Assembly: GCF_900188035.1 (NCBI RefSeq) | Contig: NZ_FZNN01000018.1 | Location: forward strand, 1 to 64,000 | Direction of reading: 5' to 3' | DNA length: 64,000 nucleotides | Source: Puniceibacterium sediminis | Lineage (GTDB): Bacteria; Pseudomonadota; Alphaproteobacteria; Rhodobacterales; Rhodobacteraceae | Shown here: piece by piece, positions 9,279 to 18,995 of the stretch | How the letters are laid out: every line of letters starts with the position of its first letter | How positions within the stretch are numbered: the stretch's first letter is position 1 | Program-made: the position numbers and the translations under genes | The notes under the pieces: generated by a model | Told to the model about the DNA's origin: nothing | Database searches by the model: none | The model's input: the letters and a program-made list of their open reading frames with translations, nothing else

Positions 9279-10175
9279 ATGAACAGCACTCTCGATATCT
9301 ACACGGCCTATTTCAAACTTTCGGAAAGACCCTTTTCGCTGGTGCCGGACCCGGATTTCCTCTTCTGGTCGGATCAGCACAGCCGTGCCTACACCATGCT
9401 GGAATACGGCATCCTGACCCGCGCCCCGATCACCCTGATCACCGGAGAGGTTGGCGCAGGCAAGACAACGCTGCTGCACCACCTGCTGCGCTCGGTCGGA
9501 GAGGATGTGCACGTCGGGCTGATCGCCAATGCTCATGGCGACCGGGGTGAATTGCTGCGCTGGGTGCTGCAGGCGCTGGGGCAGCCCGCCGCCGCGGAGG
9601 AGGGGTATGTCGATCTGTTCGCCCGCTTCCAGGCCTTTCTGATCGCGGAATATGCCGCCGGGCGCCGGGTCATCCTGATCTTCGACGAAGCGCAGAACAT
9701 GTCGCGTGAATCGCTGGAAGAGCTGCGGATGTTCACCAACATAAACGCCAACAAGGACGAGTTGCTGCAGCTGGTCCTGGTGGGACAGCCTGAACTGCGC
9801 GAGATGATCCGCCGCCCTGACCTGCGGCAGTTCGCACAGCGGGTATCTTCAGCCTTTCACTTGTCGACGATGGAGGCCGCGACAGTACGGGACTACATCA
9901 CCCACCGCCTGACGGTCGCCGGGGCCGAGACCGAGACCGAGATTTTCAGCCCCGAGGCCTGTGTGCTGATCGCCGAGACGACAGGCGGGGTGCCACGGCT
10001 GGTCAATCAGCTATGTGATCTGTCTATGGTCTATGCCTTCACCCGGAGCGAACATATGGTTACAGCGCTGACCGTGCAGCAAGTGCTGGACGACGGTGTA
10101 TTCTTTCCCAGCCAGGTAACGGCGGCCACGCCGGCGATCCTCGGGCAGCATCAGAAGATAAAGGCGGACGAGTAA
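9279..10175 (+). CDS. ExeA-like AAA ATPase, exosortase/EPS-associated
   Basis: The 298-residue protein starts at the ATG at 9279 (MNSTLDIYTAYF); this matches the family N-terminus (FxLxxxPFxLxPDP), while an earlier start at 9189 adds 30 unrelated residues. Walker A is ITGEVGAGKTT at about residues 54-64 and Walker B is LIFDEAQN. The sequence fits the XrtA/PEP-CTERM-associated ATPase family (TIGR03015), which resembles ExeA of type II secretion. In such loci it lies beside chain-length and tyrosine-kinase genes, as here, with two bases to the next gene. Its exact job in polymer export is not known. It probably heads an operon running to 13181. Confidence 0.85.
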   Translation: MNSTLDIYTAYFKLSERPFSLVPDPDFLFWSDQHSRAYTMLEYGILTRAPITLITGEVGAGKTTLLHHLLRSVGEDVHVGLIANAHGDRGELLRWVLQALGQPAAAEEGYVDLFARFQAFLIAEYAAGRRVILIFDEAQNMSRESLEELRMFTNINANKDELLQLVLVGQPELREMIRRPDLRQFAQRVSSAFHLSTMEAATVRDYITHRLTVAGAETETEIFSPEACVLIAETTGGVPRLVNQLCDLSMVYAFTRSEHMVTALTVQQVLDDGVFFPSQVTAATPAILGQHQKIKADE

Positions 10176-10177
10176 GC

Positions 10178-11776
10178 ATGGACCTGAAGTTCTATTTCTC
10201 CCTGTTTTTGCGGCGTGTGCACTGGTTCCTGCTGTTCCTGGTGATCGGTTCGGCCATCGGCTTGACCCTCGCCAAGGTCCTGCCGCCGGTCTACGTGGCC
10301 AAGGCGCGGCTGCTGGTGGAATCCGAACAGATCCCCGACAATCTCGCCGCCTCGACCGTCCAGACCGAGGCGACCGAACAGCTTGAGATCATCCAGCAGC
10401 GCATCCTCACCCGCGACACGCTGGTGGACATGGCCAATCGCCTGCAGATCTACGCCGTCCCGGCCGGGCAGCCGCAGCAGGCACTGGACGCCGACGCCCT
10501 GGTCACAGACATGCGCAAGCGCATCTCCATTGTCACCTCGGGCGGCCCGACGCCGCGTGGCCCGGCGCGTGCCACTCTGGTCTCGGTGAGCTTCGAGGCC
10601 CCCTCGGCCCGCCTGTCGGCCATTGTCACAAACGAACTTGTCACACAGATTCTGCGCGAGGATGTGGCGATGCGGACCCGCGTCGCCCGACAGACTCTGG
10701 AATTCTTCGAGCAGGAAGTGGCGCGGCTGGACAAGGAACTTGCACAGCGGGGCGCCACGATTCTGGCCTTCAAGGAAGCAAATCAGGAGGCCCTTCCCGA
10801 CAGTCTGGATTTCAGACGCTCGCAACAGGCAGCCAGCCAGGAGCGCCTGCTCCAGCTGGAGCGGGACGAGGCCGCGCTGAAGGATCGCCGCACGCGGGGC
10901 CTCAGCCTGCGTGATGCGAACAGCGGGCTGCAGGACAATACCCCGGTCCGGGACCAAACCCCGGAGCAACGACAGCTCCAGAGCATGCGGGACGAACTGT
11001 CCGGCCTGATGGCAGTCCTGTCCCCGGAAAACCCCAAGATCACATTGCTTGAAACGCGCATTTCCGCGATGGAGGCGGTGGTACGGGATCAGCAATCGCG
11101 CGCGAGTGCCTCCGAGAGCGGCGTGGCGATGAACCCATATGATATCGAGTTGGCCGATATTGACGGTCAGCTGGCCTTCATCGCCACCCAGAAGGCCCAT
11201 GTGAACGCCACGCTTGAGACACTGGCCCGCTCGATAGAGGCGACCCCGGGAAATGCGATCAGTCTGGACACGCTTGAGCGCGACTATGCCAACGTACGCA
11301 TGCAATACGACCAGGCCGCGGCGAACAAGGCCCGCGCCGAAACCGGCGACGTGATCGAGGCGCTGTCCAAGGGGCAGCGGATCACGGTCATCGAACAAGC
11401 GGTGGTTCCGGTCGAACCGGAACGCCCGAATCGTGCGTTGATTGCGGCCGGTGGGGTTGGTCTCGGCGCGCTGCTGGGCCTCGGCACGGTGGTGCTGCTG
11501 GAGCTTTTGAATGCCGGGATTCGTCGGCCTGTGGATCTGACCACGCATCTGGGGATCCAGCCGTTTGCGACGCTGCCCTATTACCGTACCCGCTACGAGG
11601 TGCTGCGCCGCCGTAGTCTGATCCTGATCGTTCTGGGGGCCTTTCTCGTCGGGATTCCCGTAGCCCTCTGGGCGATGAACACCTGGTACATACCGCTGGA
11701 TCAGCTGCTGGATGCGCTCGCTCAGCGGATCGGTCTGGCCGGGCTGCTTGATCCGCTGCCGACGGCACAGGTCTGA
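10178..11776 (+). CDS. Polysaccharide chain-length determinant protein (Wzz/GumC type)
   Basis: The 532-residue inner-membrane protein has a first membrane helix near residues 14-33 (WFLLFLVIGSAIGLTLAKVL). A long periplasmic coiled-coil part follows (residues about 40-400), then a second helix (ALIAAGGVGLGALLGLGTVV). A third hydrophobic stretch (ILIVLGAFLVGIPVALWAM) follows some 60 residues later. This is the polysaccharide co-polymerase plan seen in PEP-CTERM EPS loci (TIGR03017-like). It lacks a fused kinase domain; the kinase is the next gene. The third hydrophobic segment near the C-terminus is more than the usual two. It would set polymer length together with the tyrosine kinase and the Wzy-like polymerase. 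Confidence 0.85.
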   Translation: MDLKFYFSLFLRRVHWFLLFLVIGSAIGLTLAKVLPPVYVAKARLLVESEQIPDNLAASTVQTEATEQLEIIQQRILTRDTLVDMANRLQIYAVPAGQPQQALDADALVTDMRKRISIVTSGGPTPRGPARATLVSVSFEAPSARLSAIVTNELVTQILREDVAMRTRVARQTLEFFEQEVARLDKELAQRGATILAFKEANQEALPDSLDFRRSQQAASQERLLQLERDEAALKDRRTRGLSLRDANSGLQDNTPVRDQTPEQRQLQSMRDELSGLMAVLSPENPKITLLETRISAMEAVVRDQQSRASASESGVAMNPYDIELADIDGQLAFIATQKAHVNATLETLARSIEATPGNAISLDTLERDYANVRMQYDQAAANKARAETGDVIEALSKGQRITVIEQAVVPVEPERPNRALIAAGGVGLGALLGLGTVVLLELLNAGIRRPVDLTTHLGIQPFATLPYYRTRYEVLRRRSLILIVLGAFLVGIPVALWAMNTWYIPLDQLLDALAQRIGLAGLLDPLPTAQV

Positions 11777-11787
11777 GGGAAAAACAT

Positions 11788-12618
11788 ATGGACAAGATAC
11801 AAAGCGCCATCGCCAAGGCCCGGGCCGAACGTTCCGGCACTCCGCCGCACATCGGCCAGACTGCTCGCAGCGGTGTTGGCACTGCGCCCGATCCCTCTGC
11901 GGATGTCAAAGCGGCCTGGCAGGCTCTGCCGACCTTGATGCTGAACGAGCGCCAAATGGAGCGCAGACGCATCGTCGCCTTTCAGGGCGGCAGCCCGGCG
12001 AGCGCGGTGGACATGCTGCGCACCCGGGTGCTGCAGCAGATGCGGGCCAACAACTGGCGGCGGCTGGCCATCACTTCGCCCTCGGCCAACTGCGGCAAGA
12101 GCACCGTCTCGCTCAACCTGGCCTTCAGCCTGGCGCGCCAGCCCGATCTGCGCACGGTGCTGATAGAACTCGACCTGCGGCGGCCCACGCTTGGCTCCAT
12201 GCTGGGCGTGAGCCGGGACATCAGCTTTGCCGGCGTACTGGATGGTTCGCGCCGCTTCGAGGATAACGCCCTGCGCCATGGCGACAATTTGGCGATCTCG
12301 ACCAATCGGGGCCCCAGCCGCAACCCGGCCGAACTGCTGAACGGGCCGCATGTGGCAGAGGTGCTTTCGGATATCGAGGCGCGCTATGATCCGACGCTGA
12401 TGATCTTTGACACGCCACCGATGCTGGCTGCCGATGACACGATGGCCTTTGCCGGTCAGGTCGACTGCGTGCTTCTGGTGGCTGCCGCCGAGGCGACGAC
12501 GATCAAGGAAATCGACATGTGCGAACGCGAACTGGCCGGGCAGACCAATGTGATGGGTGTGATTCTGAACAAGTGCCGCTACATGGGGCAGGAATACGGC
12601 TCGGGCTACTACGACTGA
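11788..12618 (+). CDS. Bacterial tyrosine kinase-like P-loop protein (CpsD/EpsG type)
   Basis: This 276-residue cytoplasmic protein has the three nucleotide-binding motifs of BY-kinases: Walker [11 protein letters not shown], Walker A' [10 protein letters not shown] and Walker [13 protein letters not shown]-terminal Tyr-rich tail ([12 protein letters not shown]) would be the autophosphorylation site. It matches the PEP-CTERM tyrosine kinase family (TIGR03018-like). The N-terminal 70 residues are variable and polar. It follows the chain-length gene by 11 bases, and the two normally act as a pair to control polymerisation and export. The Walker A shape (SANCGKST) is slightly unusual but keeps the Lys and the Ser/Thr. 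Confidence 0.85.
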   Translation: MDKIQSAIAKARAERSGTPPHIGQTARSGVGTAPDPSADVKAAWQALPTLMLNERQMERRRIVAFQGGSPASAVDMLRTRVLQQMRANNWRRLAITSPSANCGKSTVSLNLAFSLARQPDLRTVLIELDLRRPTLGSMLGVSRDISFAGVLDGSRRFEDNALRHGDNLAISTNRGPSRNPAELLNGPHVAEVLSDIEARYDPTLMIFDTPPMLAADDTMAFAGQVDCVLLVAAAEATTIKEIDMCERELAGQTNVMGVILNKCRYMGQEYGSGYYD

Positions 12619-12638
12619 GCGTAAGGCGGGGAACGGAC

Positions 12639-13181
12639 ATGGCGGCCAGGAAAAGCGGCCTGATGACGCAGATCGGGCGTGTGTTGCGGTCTTTCTCGCA
12701 TCCGCAGGTCCTGATCCACCCGTTCCGGATGCTGCACTATTATGGCTACAGCCACGCGCTTCAGCGCCCCCTGCTGACCTTGGGCCGGAATGTGCGGCTG
12801 GCGCCCAACAGTTCGTTCCGCAATGGCGAAAGGATCACCCTGGGGGAGCAGGTGCAGATTGGGGAATACTGCGCGCTCTGGGCCGGACGCAGCAGCAGTT
12901 GGATCCGCGTCGGCGCCCGCACCACCTTTGGCCCGGGCTGTTTCGTCACCGCGGCGAATTACGGACTGGCAGCGGATCAGCGCATCACTGAACAGGAAAT
13001 GCTCGAACGGGACGTGACCATCGGCGCGGATTGCTGGATCGGCACCAAGGTGGTGATCACGGCCGGCGTCACCCTGGGCGATGGCTGCGTGATCGGTGCC
13101 GGGTCGGTGGTGACCCGCGATGTACCCGCAGGCGCCATCGCGGCAGGCGCTCCAGCCCGGGTGATCCGGATGCGTGCGTGA
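12639..13181 (+). CDS. Left-handed beta-helix (hexapeptide) acetyltransferase
   Basis: The ATG at 12639 has GGCGGGGAA just upstream and gives a 180-residue protein; the open frame extends further but overlaps the kinase gene. The sequence has hexapeptide repeats ([52 protein letters not shown]), as in WbbJ/NodL-type O-acetyltransferases. It probably transfers acetyl from acetyl-CoA to a sugar of the EPS repeat. It ends the ATPase-chain length-kinase operon; decayed insertion sequences follow immediately. Confidence 0.8.
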   Translation: MAARKSGLMTQIGRVLRSFSHPQVLIHPFRMLHYYGYSHALQRPLLTLGRNVRLAPNSSFRNGERITLGEQVQIGEYCALWAGRSSSWIRVGARTTFGPGCFVTAANYGLAADQRITEQEMLERDVTIGADCWIGTKVVITAGVTLGDGCVIGAGSVVTRDVPAGAIAAGAPARVIRMRA

Positions 13182-13274
13182 GAGCGTATTTTTTGACAGG
13201 CGTAGCAGTTGATGGCAGCGCCCACTCTGATGGTATCAATGATAGGCGATGTTACCCCTGTTTCACCGGACACT

Positions 13275-13335
13275 CAGCCGGTCGCGGTTTGGGCTGTGAT
13301 GAACTCACGTGGTGAGCGCATCTTCAGCCCCGAAT
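13275..13335 (-). pseudogene. IS3-family OrfB C-terminal remnant
   Basis: Leftwards this encodes LKMRSPREFITAQTATG and a stop, the typical end of an IS3 OrfB (SPREF motif). Nothing else of that gene remains; it abuts the degenerate IS110 sequence on its right. The 90 bases between 13182 and 13274 show nothing recognisable. Confidence 0.45.
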
Positions 13336-14098
13336 GCTGCGGAACATGCGCAATGCGTCGGAATCTGGATGAACCGGCAGGCCTACACACGTCGCAGCTG
13401 TAGTCTGAATATCAGAGAGCATTTGCTCTTTGCAAACTTCGCGCCCCACGACATGCATGCGTCTTTGACAAATGCGTCCCGGCTCATCGCTGAGATCACA
13501 TGCGGTGATGGGTACTTCTCCGGAAAGGCCTGAAACCAGTCCGTACGCGAGCTGCGATGAAACCGCTCGGATTCTGGAAAATAGAGCGGCAGCTAATGCG
13601 ACAGGATGCCCCCTCTCTGTAGATTGCTTTGTAATCGCCTGCCGGGCAATGGATGCCATAGTTCGGCCTTCGAACGCGAGATAATCTCATGCGGTTTTGA
13701 AAGTTCTTGAATGTCAGCAGAGCCGGTGACCAATGGATCATGGAAGAATTGCACCGCACCGATCTCCAGCATGTGCAGGATGACCTGAGTATCCTTCGGG
13801 TCGTTCTTGTTCCAGCTGTCGCGCAGGGCCTCCCGGGTTCGCGCCGCCGGAACAAAAAAGACAGGTTTGAGATCGAACCCTGCCTGGCCGAGATTATGGG
13901 CAAGAGTGCGATGATAATTGCCCGTTGCCTCGAACCCGATCCGGTCCGGTCTGGCAGGTCATAACCGGCAAGAAACCGTGCAAGGCGCTCAAAGTCGTCC
14001 AAGGTGTTTGTGATCGCCAGATGACGGCGGCGCTTCTTGCCAGGGATGCCGACCAGCACCTCATGACGGTGTTTGGAAATATCGATGGCGACCAACAA
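13336..14098 (-). pseudogene. Frameshifted IS110-family transposase
   Basis: Starting near 14098, one minus-strand frame encodes the DEDD start (MLVAIDISKHRHEVLVGIPG). At about 13940-13950 the match continues in another frame with FEATGNYHRTLAHNLG and RDSWNKNDPKDTQVILHMLE, then DPLVTGSADIQELS. It changes frame again near 13600 (LPLYFPESERFHRSSRTDWF) and near 13460 (VVGREVCKEQMLSDIQTTAA). So the gene is recognisable over about 760 bases but carries at least three frameshifts and has no C-terminal half. It is dead. It points opposite to the IS110 fragment at 14401-14709. Confidence 0.75.
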
Positions 14099-14400
14099 GG
14101 TCGAAGGGATAGATTAATAGCGGTTATGGCCGTCTGCGCAGCCGCCAAATAGCACATCTGGGGAGCATAACCTACAAACAGCCCTTCTTCCCGACGTGCT
14201 ATTGCCCCGAATTCATTCGTGGCAAGCTCCCTCTCGGGAAATTGCTGCGCATACCCTGCCGGGCAGTGGCAGCGGTTGGGTCGCAAGTGGCTGGCTCGTG
14301 ATGGACCATTTCAGAGTTTGATCAGCCGCCGTCTTGCCAAAGGGCCTGAACGGATATGCGTGGGACAAGTCACGCATGAAAAACACAGGACACGGAGAAG

Positions 14401-14709
14401 ATGACAGATCATAACATTGGCGTGGACATTTCAAAATCCCATCTCGGCGTTTTCCAACTGAAAGATAGCATGACGAAACGCTTTGATAATTCCGTCGCGG
14501 GATTTCGCGCGTTGGCCAGATGGCTATGCAACGCCCAGGTGGCGAGGGTCGTGATATGCCCTCTTGGTGAAGGCGAACCCCTGCAGGAGCGCCGGTTTGC
14601 CGAAGCGCATGGTACGAGGGCGAAGACCAATGCGGTCGGCTCCTTGATGTTGGCGCTCATGGGCCCGGCGTTCAACCTTGAACCCCAAGCGCCATTCACC
14701 CCGCAATGA
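14401..14709 (+). pseudogene. IS110-family transposase, N-terminal fragment with internal deletion
   Basis: The frame starts with a good ribosome site (GGAGAAG) and encodes the IS110 N-terminus (NIGVDISKSHLGVFQL, then FRALARWLCNAQVARVV). It then jumps to LQERRFAEAHGTRAKTNAVG, which in intact proteins lies some 25-30 residues later, so an internal deletion is likely. It ends soon after LMLALMGPAF. The missing C-terminal half could be the fragment at 1207-1758, on the same strand at the other side of the EPS core. Confidence 0.7.
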
Positions 14710-14768
14710 ACCTAAAATGGCTGCGTAAGTTCTACGGCTGGGCCCCATTGAAAATGGGCGGATTACCC

Positions 14769-14784
14769 CAAGTGTCCTCACTTG
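14769..14784. terminator. Small stem-loop downstream of cysNC
   Basis: CAAGTG (14769-14774) and CACTTG (14779-14784) can pair around a 4-base loop, 116 bases after the end of cysNC. There is no clear T-run. The remainder of 14710-14899 shows no gene. Confidence 0.25.
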
Positions 14785-14899
14785 CGGTTGACCTTCCCGC
14801 AGTTTGATCACTCAGACGGGCTGGATGCGGACCGTGCCTAAAAGCAGAGAAGCGATACTGTAGAGGACACAGACGATTTCATCATTATTCCCTTCGCGG

Positions 14900-16807
14900 T
14901 TACGGGATCAGTCGCGCGATGATCAGATCTGCCGCCTCTTCGGGGCTCATCTCGGTGGTGTCGATGCGCAGTTCCGCGGCATCCGGGGCCTCGTAGGGTG
15001 AATCGATCCCGGTAAAGTTTTTCAGCTGTCCGGCGCGTGCCTTGGCATAAAGCCCCTTCACATCCCGGCTTTCAGCGACCTCAAGCGGCGTGTCGACAAA
15101 GACTTCGACGAATTCGCCCGGCTGCATCATGCCGCGCACCATGTCGCGTTCCGACCGGAAGGGCGAAATGAAGGCGGTGATCACGATCAGACCCGCATCG
15201 GTCATCAGCTTCGCCACCTCGCCGACGCGGCGGATGTTTTCCACCCGGTCGGTTTCGGTGAACCCCAGATCCTTGTTCAGACCGTGGCGCACGTTATCCC
15301 CGTCCAGAAGGAAGGTGTGGCGGTTCATCCGGGCCAGCTTCTTTTCGACGATGTTGGCAATGGTCGACTTGCCCGATCCCGAAAGGCCGGTCAGCCACAG
15401 AACCGCAGGTTTCTGGTGCTTCATCGACGCGTGGTGATCGCGACCGATATCAGTGGCCTGCCAGTGGATGTTTTGCGCGCGACGCAGGGCAAAGTTGATA
15501 AGGCCGGCGGCAACCGTGTGGTTGGTGATCTTGTCGATCAGGATGAAGCCACCCAGATCGCGGTTCTCGGCATAGGGCGCAAAGGGGATCTCGCGGTCAG
15601 TGGTGATATTGGCCACGCCGATGGCGTTCAGATCCAGCGTCTTGGAGGCCATATGTTCCTGAGTGTTGACGTTGACCTCGTATTTCGGCGGCTGCACCGT
15701 GGCCGAAACCGTCTGCGTCCCGATCTTGAGCCAGTAGGCCCGGCCCGGAACCATCTCGACCTCGTCCATCCAGACCAGCGTGGATTCAAACTGGTCCGCC
15801 ACCTCAAGCGGCGATTGCGCCGCGACGATCACCTGCCCGCGCGAACAGTCGATCTCATCCGTCAGGGTCAGGGTCACGGATTCGCCTGCCACCGCCACAT
15901 CCTTGTCACCGCCCAGGGTGACGATGCGCGCGATCGTTGACGTCTTGCCCGAGGGCAGCACGCGGATCGCATCGCCAGGACGCACCTGACCGCCCGCGAT
16001 CATCCCGGAAAATCCGCGGAAATCCAGGTTGGGCCGGTTCACCAGCTGCACCGGCATCCGGAATGGTCCGGTCTGCTCGATCGTATCGTCAAGCGTGACC
16101 GTTTCCAGATGCGGCAGCAGCGGCGTGTCGGTGTACCAGGGCATATTCTCGCTCTGGGTGGTGATGTTGTCGCCCTTGTAGCCCGAAATCGGGATGGCGG
16201 TGAATTCGGTGATGCCGATGCTGTCCGCAAAGGCCCGGTAATCCGCGACGATCTGGTCGAATACGGCCTGATCATAACCGACAAGGTCCATCTTGTTCAC
16301 CGCCAGCACGACGTGGCGGATGCCCAGCAGATGCACCAGATAGCTGTGACGGCGGGTCTGGGTCAGCACGCCCTTGCGCGCATCGATCAGGATCACCGCA
16401 AGGTCCGCCGCCGAAGCACCGGTCACCATGTTGCGGGTGTACTGTTCGTGGCCCGGGGTGTCGGCGACGATGAACTTGCGCTTTTCGGTCGAAAAGAACC
16501 GATAGGCCACGTCGATCGTGATGCCCTGTTCACGCTCGGCCGCGAGGCCATCGACCAGAAGGGCAAAGTCGATCTCCTGCCCCTGCGTGCCGACCCGCTT
16601 GCTGTCGGCCTCAAGCGTGGCAAGCTGGTCTTCAAAGATCATCTTGCTGTCATACAGCAGCCGCCCGATCAGTGTGGATTTGCCGTCGTCCACCGATCCG
16701 CAGGTGATGAAGCGCAGCATGCTCTTGTGCTGGTGCGTCTCAAGGTAGGCGTCGATGTTTTCGGCGATGAGGGCGTCTGTCTTGTAGATCGTATCTTGGG
16801 TCGTCAT
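14900..16807 (-). CDS. cysNC: Bifunctional sulfate adenylyltransferase subunit 1 / APS kinase (CysNC, NodQ-like)
   Basis: This 635-residue fusion has a CysN GTPase at residues about 25-430: P-loop GSVDDGKST, switch region [12 protein letters not shown] and NKMD. It is followed by CysC, an APS kinase, from about 445 to the end: P-loop [21 protein letters not shown] and [13 protein letters not shown]. With CysD it makes APS from sulfate and ATP, and its own C-terminal domain phosphorylates APS to PAPS, the donor for sulfotransferases. The fusion is the same as rhizobial NodQ. It lies 56 bases after cysD in the same operon. Three sulfotransferase-like genes in this window suggest the PAPS feeds polysaccharide sulfation rather than only cysteine synthesis. 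Confidence 0.95.
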   Translation of the reverse strand: MTTQDTIYKTDALIAENIDAYLETHQHKSMLRFITCGSVDDGKSTLIGRLLYDSKMIFEDQLATLEADSKRVGTQGQEIDFALLVDGLAAEREQGITIDVAYRFFSTEKRKFIVADTPGHEQYTRNMVTGASAADLAVILIDARKGVLTQTRRHSYLVHLLGIRHVVLAVNKMDLVGYDQAVFDQIVADYRAFADSIGITEFTAIPISGYKGDNITTQSENMPWYTDTPLLPHLETVTLDDTIEQTGPFRMPVQLVNRPNLDFRGFSGMIAGGQVRPGDAIRVLPSGKTSTIARIVTLGGDKDVAVAGESVTLTLTDEIDCSRGQVIVAAQSPLEVADQFESTLVWMDEVEMVPGRAYWLKIGTQTVSATVQPPKYEVNVNTQEHMASKTLDLNAIGVANITTDREIPFAPYAENRDLGGFILIDKITNHTVAAGLINFALRRAQNIHWQATDIGRDHHASMKHQKPAVLWLTGLSGSGKSTIANIVEKKLARMNRHTFLLDGDNVRHGLNKDLGFTETDRVENIRRVGEVAKLMTDAGLIVITAFISPFRSERDMVRGMMQPGEFVEVFVDTPLEVAESRDVKGLYAKARAGQLKNFTGIDSPYEAPDAAELRIDTTEMSPEEAADLIIARLIP

Positions 16808-16863
16808 GGGGATACCTGCTTGGAATAGAGGGCCAGGAAAAAAGAACCGGAAAAACGGGGGCG

Positions 16864-17769
16864 TCAGAAATAGCCTTCCTGTTTCTTCTTCTCCATCGAG
16901 GCGGCCTGATCATGGTCGATTGCGCGGCCCTGACGTTCCGATGTCGTGGTCAGCAGCATTTCCTGGATCACCTGCGGAAGCGTCGTCGCCTCGCTTTCCA
17001 CGGCACCGGTCAGCGGGTAGCAGCCCAGCGTGCGGAACCGGATCGAACGCATTTCAGGTGTTTCACCGTCTTCCAGCGGGAACCGGTCATCATCCACCAT
17101 CAGGATCATCCCGTCACGCTTGACCGTCGGACGCGGCGCCGAGAAATACAGCGGCACGATCTCGATGCCCTCAAGGTGGATGTACTGCCAGATGTCCAGC
17201 TCGGTCCAGTTCGAGATCGGGAAGACCCGCACGCTTTCACCCTTGGCCTTGCGGGCATTGTACAACCGCCAAAGCTCGGGGCGCTGGTTCTTGGGGTCCC
17301 AGCGGTGGTTGGCCGAGCGAAAGGAGAACACCCGTTCCTTGGCGCGGGATTTTTCCTCGTCCCGGCGCGCGCCACCAAAGGCGACGTCAAAGCCGTATTT
17401 GTCCAGCGCCTGCTTCAGGCCCTCGGTCTTCCACATGTCGGTGTGCAGCCCGCCGTGATCAAAGGGGTTGATGCCACGCTCGACGGCTTCGGGGTTCTTG
17501 TAGACCAGCAGCTCCATGCCCGCATCCGCAGCGGCGCGGTCGCGCAGCGCATACATGTCGCGGAACTTCCAGGTGGTGTCCACATGCAGCAGCGGAAAGG
17601 GCGGCGGCGCCGGATAGAATGCCTTTTTCGCCAGGTGCAACATGACGGCGCTGTCCTTGCCGACGCTGTAAAGCATTACGGGATTTTCGGCTTCGGCAGC
17701 CACTTCGCGCAGGATGTGGATGCTTTCCGCTTCCAGGCGCTGCAGGTGCGTGAGGGATGTATCGGTCAT
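16864..17769 (-). CDS. cysD: Sulfate adenylyltransferase subunit 2 (CysD)
   Basis: The ATG at 17769 gives 301 residues starting [20 protein letters not shown], the usual CysD start; a TTG at 17802 would add 11 residues and is less likely. The PP-loop ATP-binding motif is [12 protein letters not shown], and the family signatures [15 protein letters not shown] and [15 protein letters not shown] are present, as is the conserved end KKKQEGYF. It adenylylates sulfate together with the CysN GTPase encoded downstream. The 118 bases to the divergent regulator gene must hold the operon promoter. Confidence 0.95.
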   Translation of the reverse strand: MTDTSLTHLQRLEAESIHILREVAAEAENPVMLYSVGKDSAVMLHLAKKAFYPAPPPFPLLHVDTTWKFRDMYALRDRAAADAGMELLVYKNPEAVERGINPFDHGGLHTDMWKTEGLKQALDKYGFDVAFGGARRDEEKSRAKERVFSFRSANHRWDPKNQRPELWRLYNARKAKGESVRVFPISNWTELDIWQYIHLEGIEIVPLYFSAPRPTVKRDGMILMVDDDRFPLEDGETPEMRSIRFRTLGCYPLTGAVESEATTLPQVIQEMLLTTTSERQGRAIDHDQAASMEKKKQEGYF

Positions 17770-17887
17770 GGGAAAATCTCTGTCAGAAGGCTGTTGACCC
17801 AAGACCTAGACCCGCGCAAAACGTCAGAAACCCCCCATATGGGGGTAATTTAGTAAAGGGATCTGCATCATTTCGGCAGAAACAGAC

Positions 17888-18898
17888 ATGGTGAAGACGC
17901 TGTTCGCGGCCGCTTCGGGTTATACCGACGCTGATTCTGCGGGCGCAAACCATCCCGTGGATCTCTGGCCGGCCTTCCTCAAGCAGCTCGGCGCGGCGCT
18001 CGGGGCGCAAAGCGTCAGCCTGCAGGTCGTGTCGCAGGGTCGGCTGGTGCAGGTCTGGCAGATCGGTGCCACGCAGACAGAGCCCGCAATCGCAAACCTT
18101 GAAAAGATGCGCACCGGACGGGTCTATTCCCAGCTTGACCTGCCCGGCGCCGAAGATACGGAACAGCCGCTGCGCGCCCTGCGGTGGGCAGTTGGGGCTA
18201 ATGGCTTTGCCGCCCTGGTCCTGCGCCGCCGGACCCGGGATTTCCGGGCAGCCGACGCGGCACAATTGTCACGGCTTGCGCCCTATCTGGGCCCGGCCCT
18301 GAGCGGCTGGCGTGCGCTTGGCCGGGAACGGTCCCGCGCCGCGCTGGATCGCCGGCTGGGTCAGGATCTGGGTGCTTTCTGGCTGCGCCTCACCCCCTCG
18401 GGCCGGGTGATCGACATGGCGCCGGAAATGCGCGCGCGGCTTGCCTCGCTCTCGGGGTTGCGGCTCCAGCCCAATGGCTGGCTCGAATTTTCAGACCCCG
18501 CAGCGGCGCTCGCATTTCGCCAGGCGCTTGCGACAGCGCAGGTCGGCCCTGCCGCATCCGGTATGGTGGAGCTGTCCCGCAACCCACCCCTGCAGTTGGT
18601 GATCTGCGAAGACACCCTCGCCGACGAACGGACGCTGGTCGCGATCCTGCGACAGGGGCTGCTTGCCCGGTCACTGCCGGTGGAACATGTGGCGGAATAC
18701 TTCGGACTCAGCCGCAGCGAGGCGCGCCTGACCATGCTGCTCTGCGATGGCTTCAGCCTGCAGGACGCAGCCGTGGAACTGGGCTGGACCATTGAAACCG
18801 CGCGCAGCTGCTCAAAGCAGATCTTTGCACGGATGGGGGTCTCGGGTCAGCCCGGCGTGGTGCGAAAGGTGCTGGGCAGCGCCGTCTGGCTGTCCTAA
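17888..18898 (+). CDS. LuxR-type helix-turn-helix regulator
   Basis: The 336-residue protein ends in a LuxR/GerE-like helix-turn-helix (LSRSEARLTMLLCDGFSLQD, then ELGWTIETARSCSKQIFARM; residues about 270-325). The N-terminal 260 residues contain a weak GAF- or PAS-like sensory region with no motif I can name. It is transcribed away from cysD across a 118-base gap, so it may control the sulfate-activation operon; that is inference from position. It shows no LuxR autoinducer-binding signature, so quorum sensing is not supported. Confidence 0.75.
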   Translation: MVKTLFAAASGYTDADSAGANHPVDLWPAFLKQLGAALGAQSVSLQVVSQGRLVQVWQIGATQTEPAIANLEKMRTGRVYSQLDLPGAEDTEQPLRALRWAVGANGFAALVLRRRTRDFRAADAAQLSRLAPYLGPALSGWRALGRERSRAALDRRLGQDLGAFWLRLTPSGRVIDMAPEMRARLASLSGLRLQPNGWLEFSDPAAALAFRQALATAQVGPAASGMVELSRNPPLQLVICEDTLADERTLVAILRQGLLARSLPVEHVAEYFGLSRSEARLTMLLCDGFSLQDAAVELGWTIETARSCSKQIFARMGVSGQPGVVRKVLGSAVWLS

Positions 18899-18950
18899 GC
18901 CTGTGTGCAGGGCATACCCGGAACAAACGGGGTAACCTGAAGGCAAAAGA

Positions 18951-18994
18951 GAACACGGCAGGGGTGTTGTTTATGAACCTGCCGCCGCGTGTTC
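18951..18994. terminator. Strong bidirectional stem-loop between convergent genes
   Basis: GAACACGGCAGG (18951-18962) pairs with CCTGCCGCCGCGTGTTC (18978-18994), apart from a small internal loop. It lies between the regulator gene ending at 18898 (plus) and the beta-helix gene ending at 18996 (minus), where a shared terminator is expected. Confidence 0.6.
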
Positions 18995-18995
18995 C

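Noticed and set aside
10151-11548. Long minus-strand open frame opposite the chain-length gene
   Set aside because: Its translation is rich in Gln, Arg and His with no domain, and it is fully explained as a shadow of the Wzz/GumC-type gene.
17888-18898. Quorum-sensing LuxR with partner LuxI
   Set aside because: No autoinducer-binding signature and no luxI-type gene is seen; only the helix-turn-helix supports the call.
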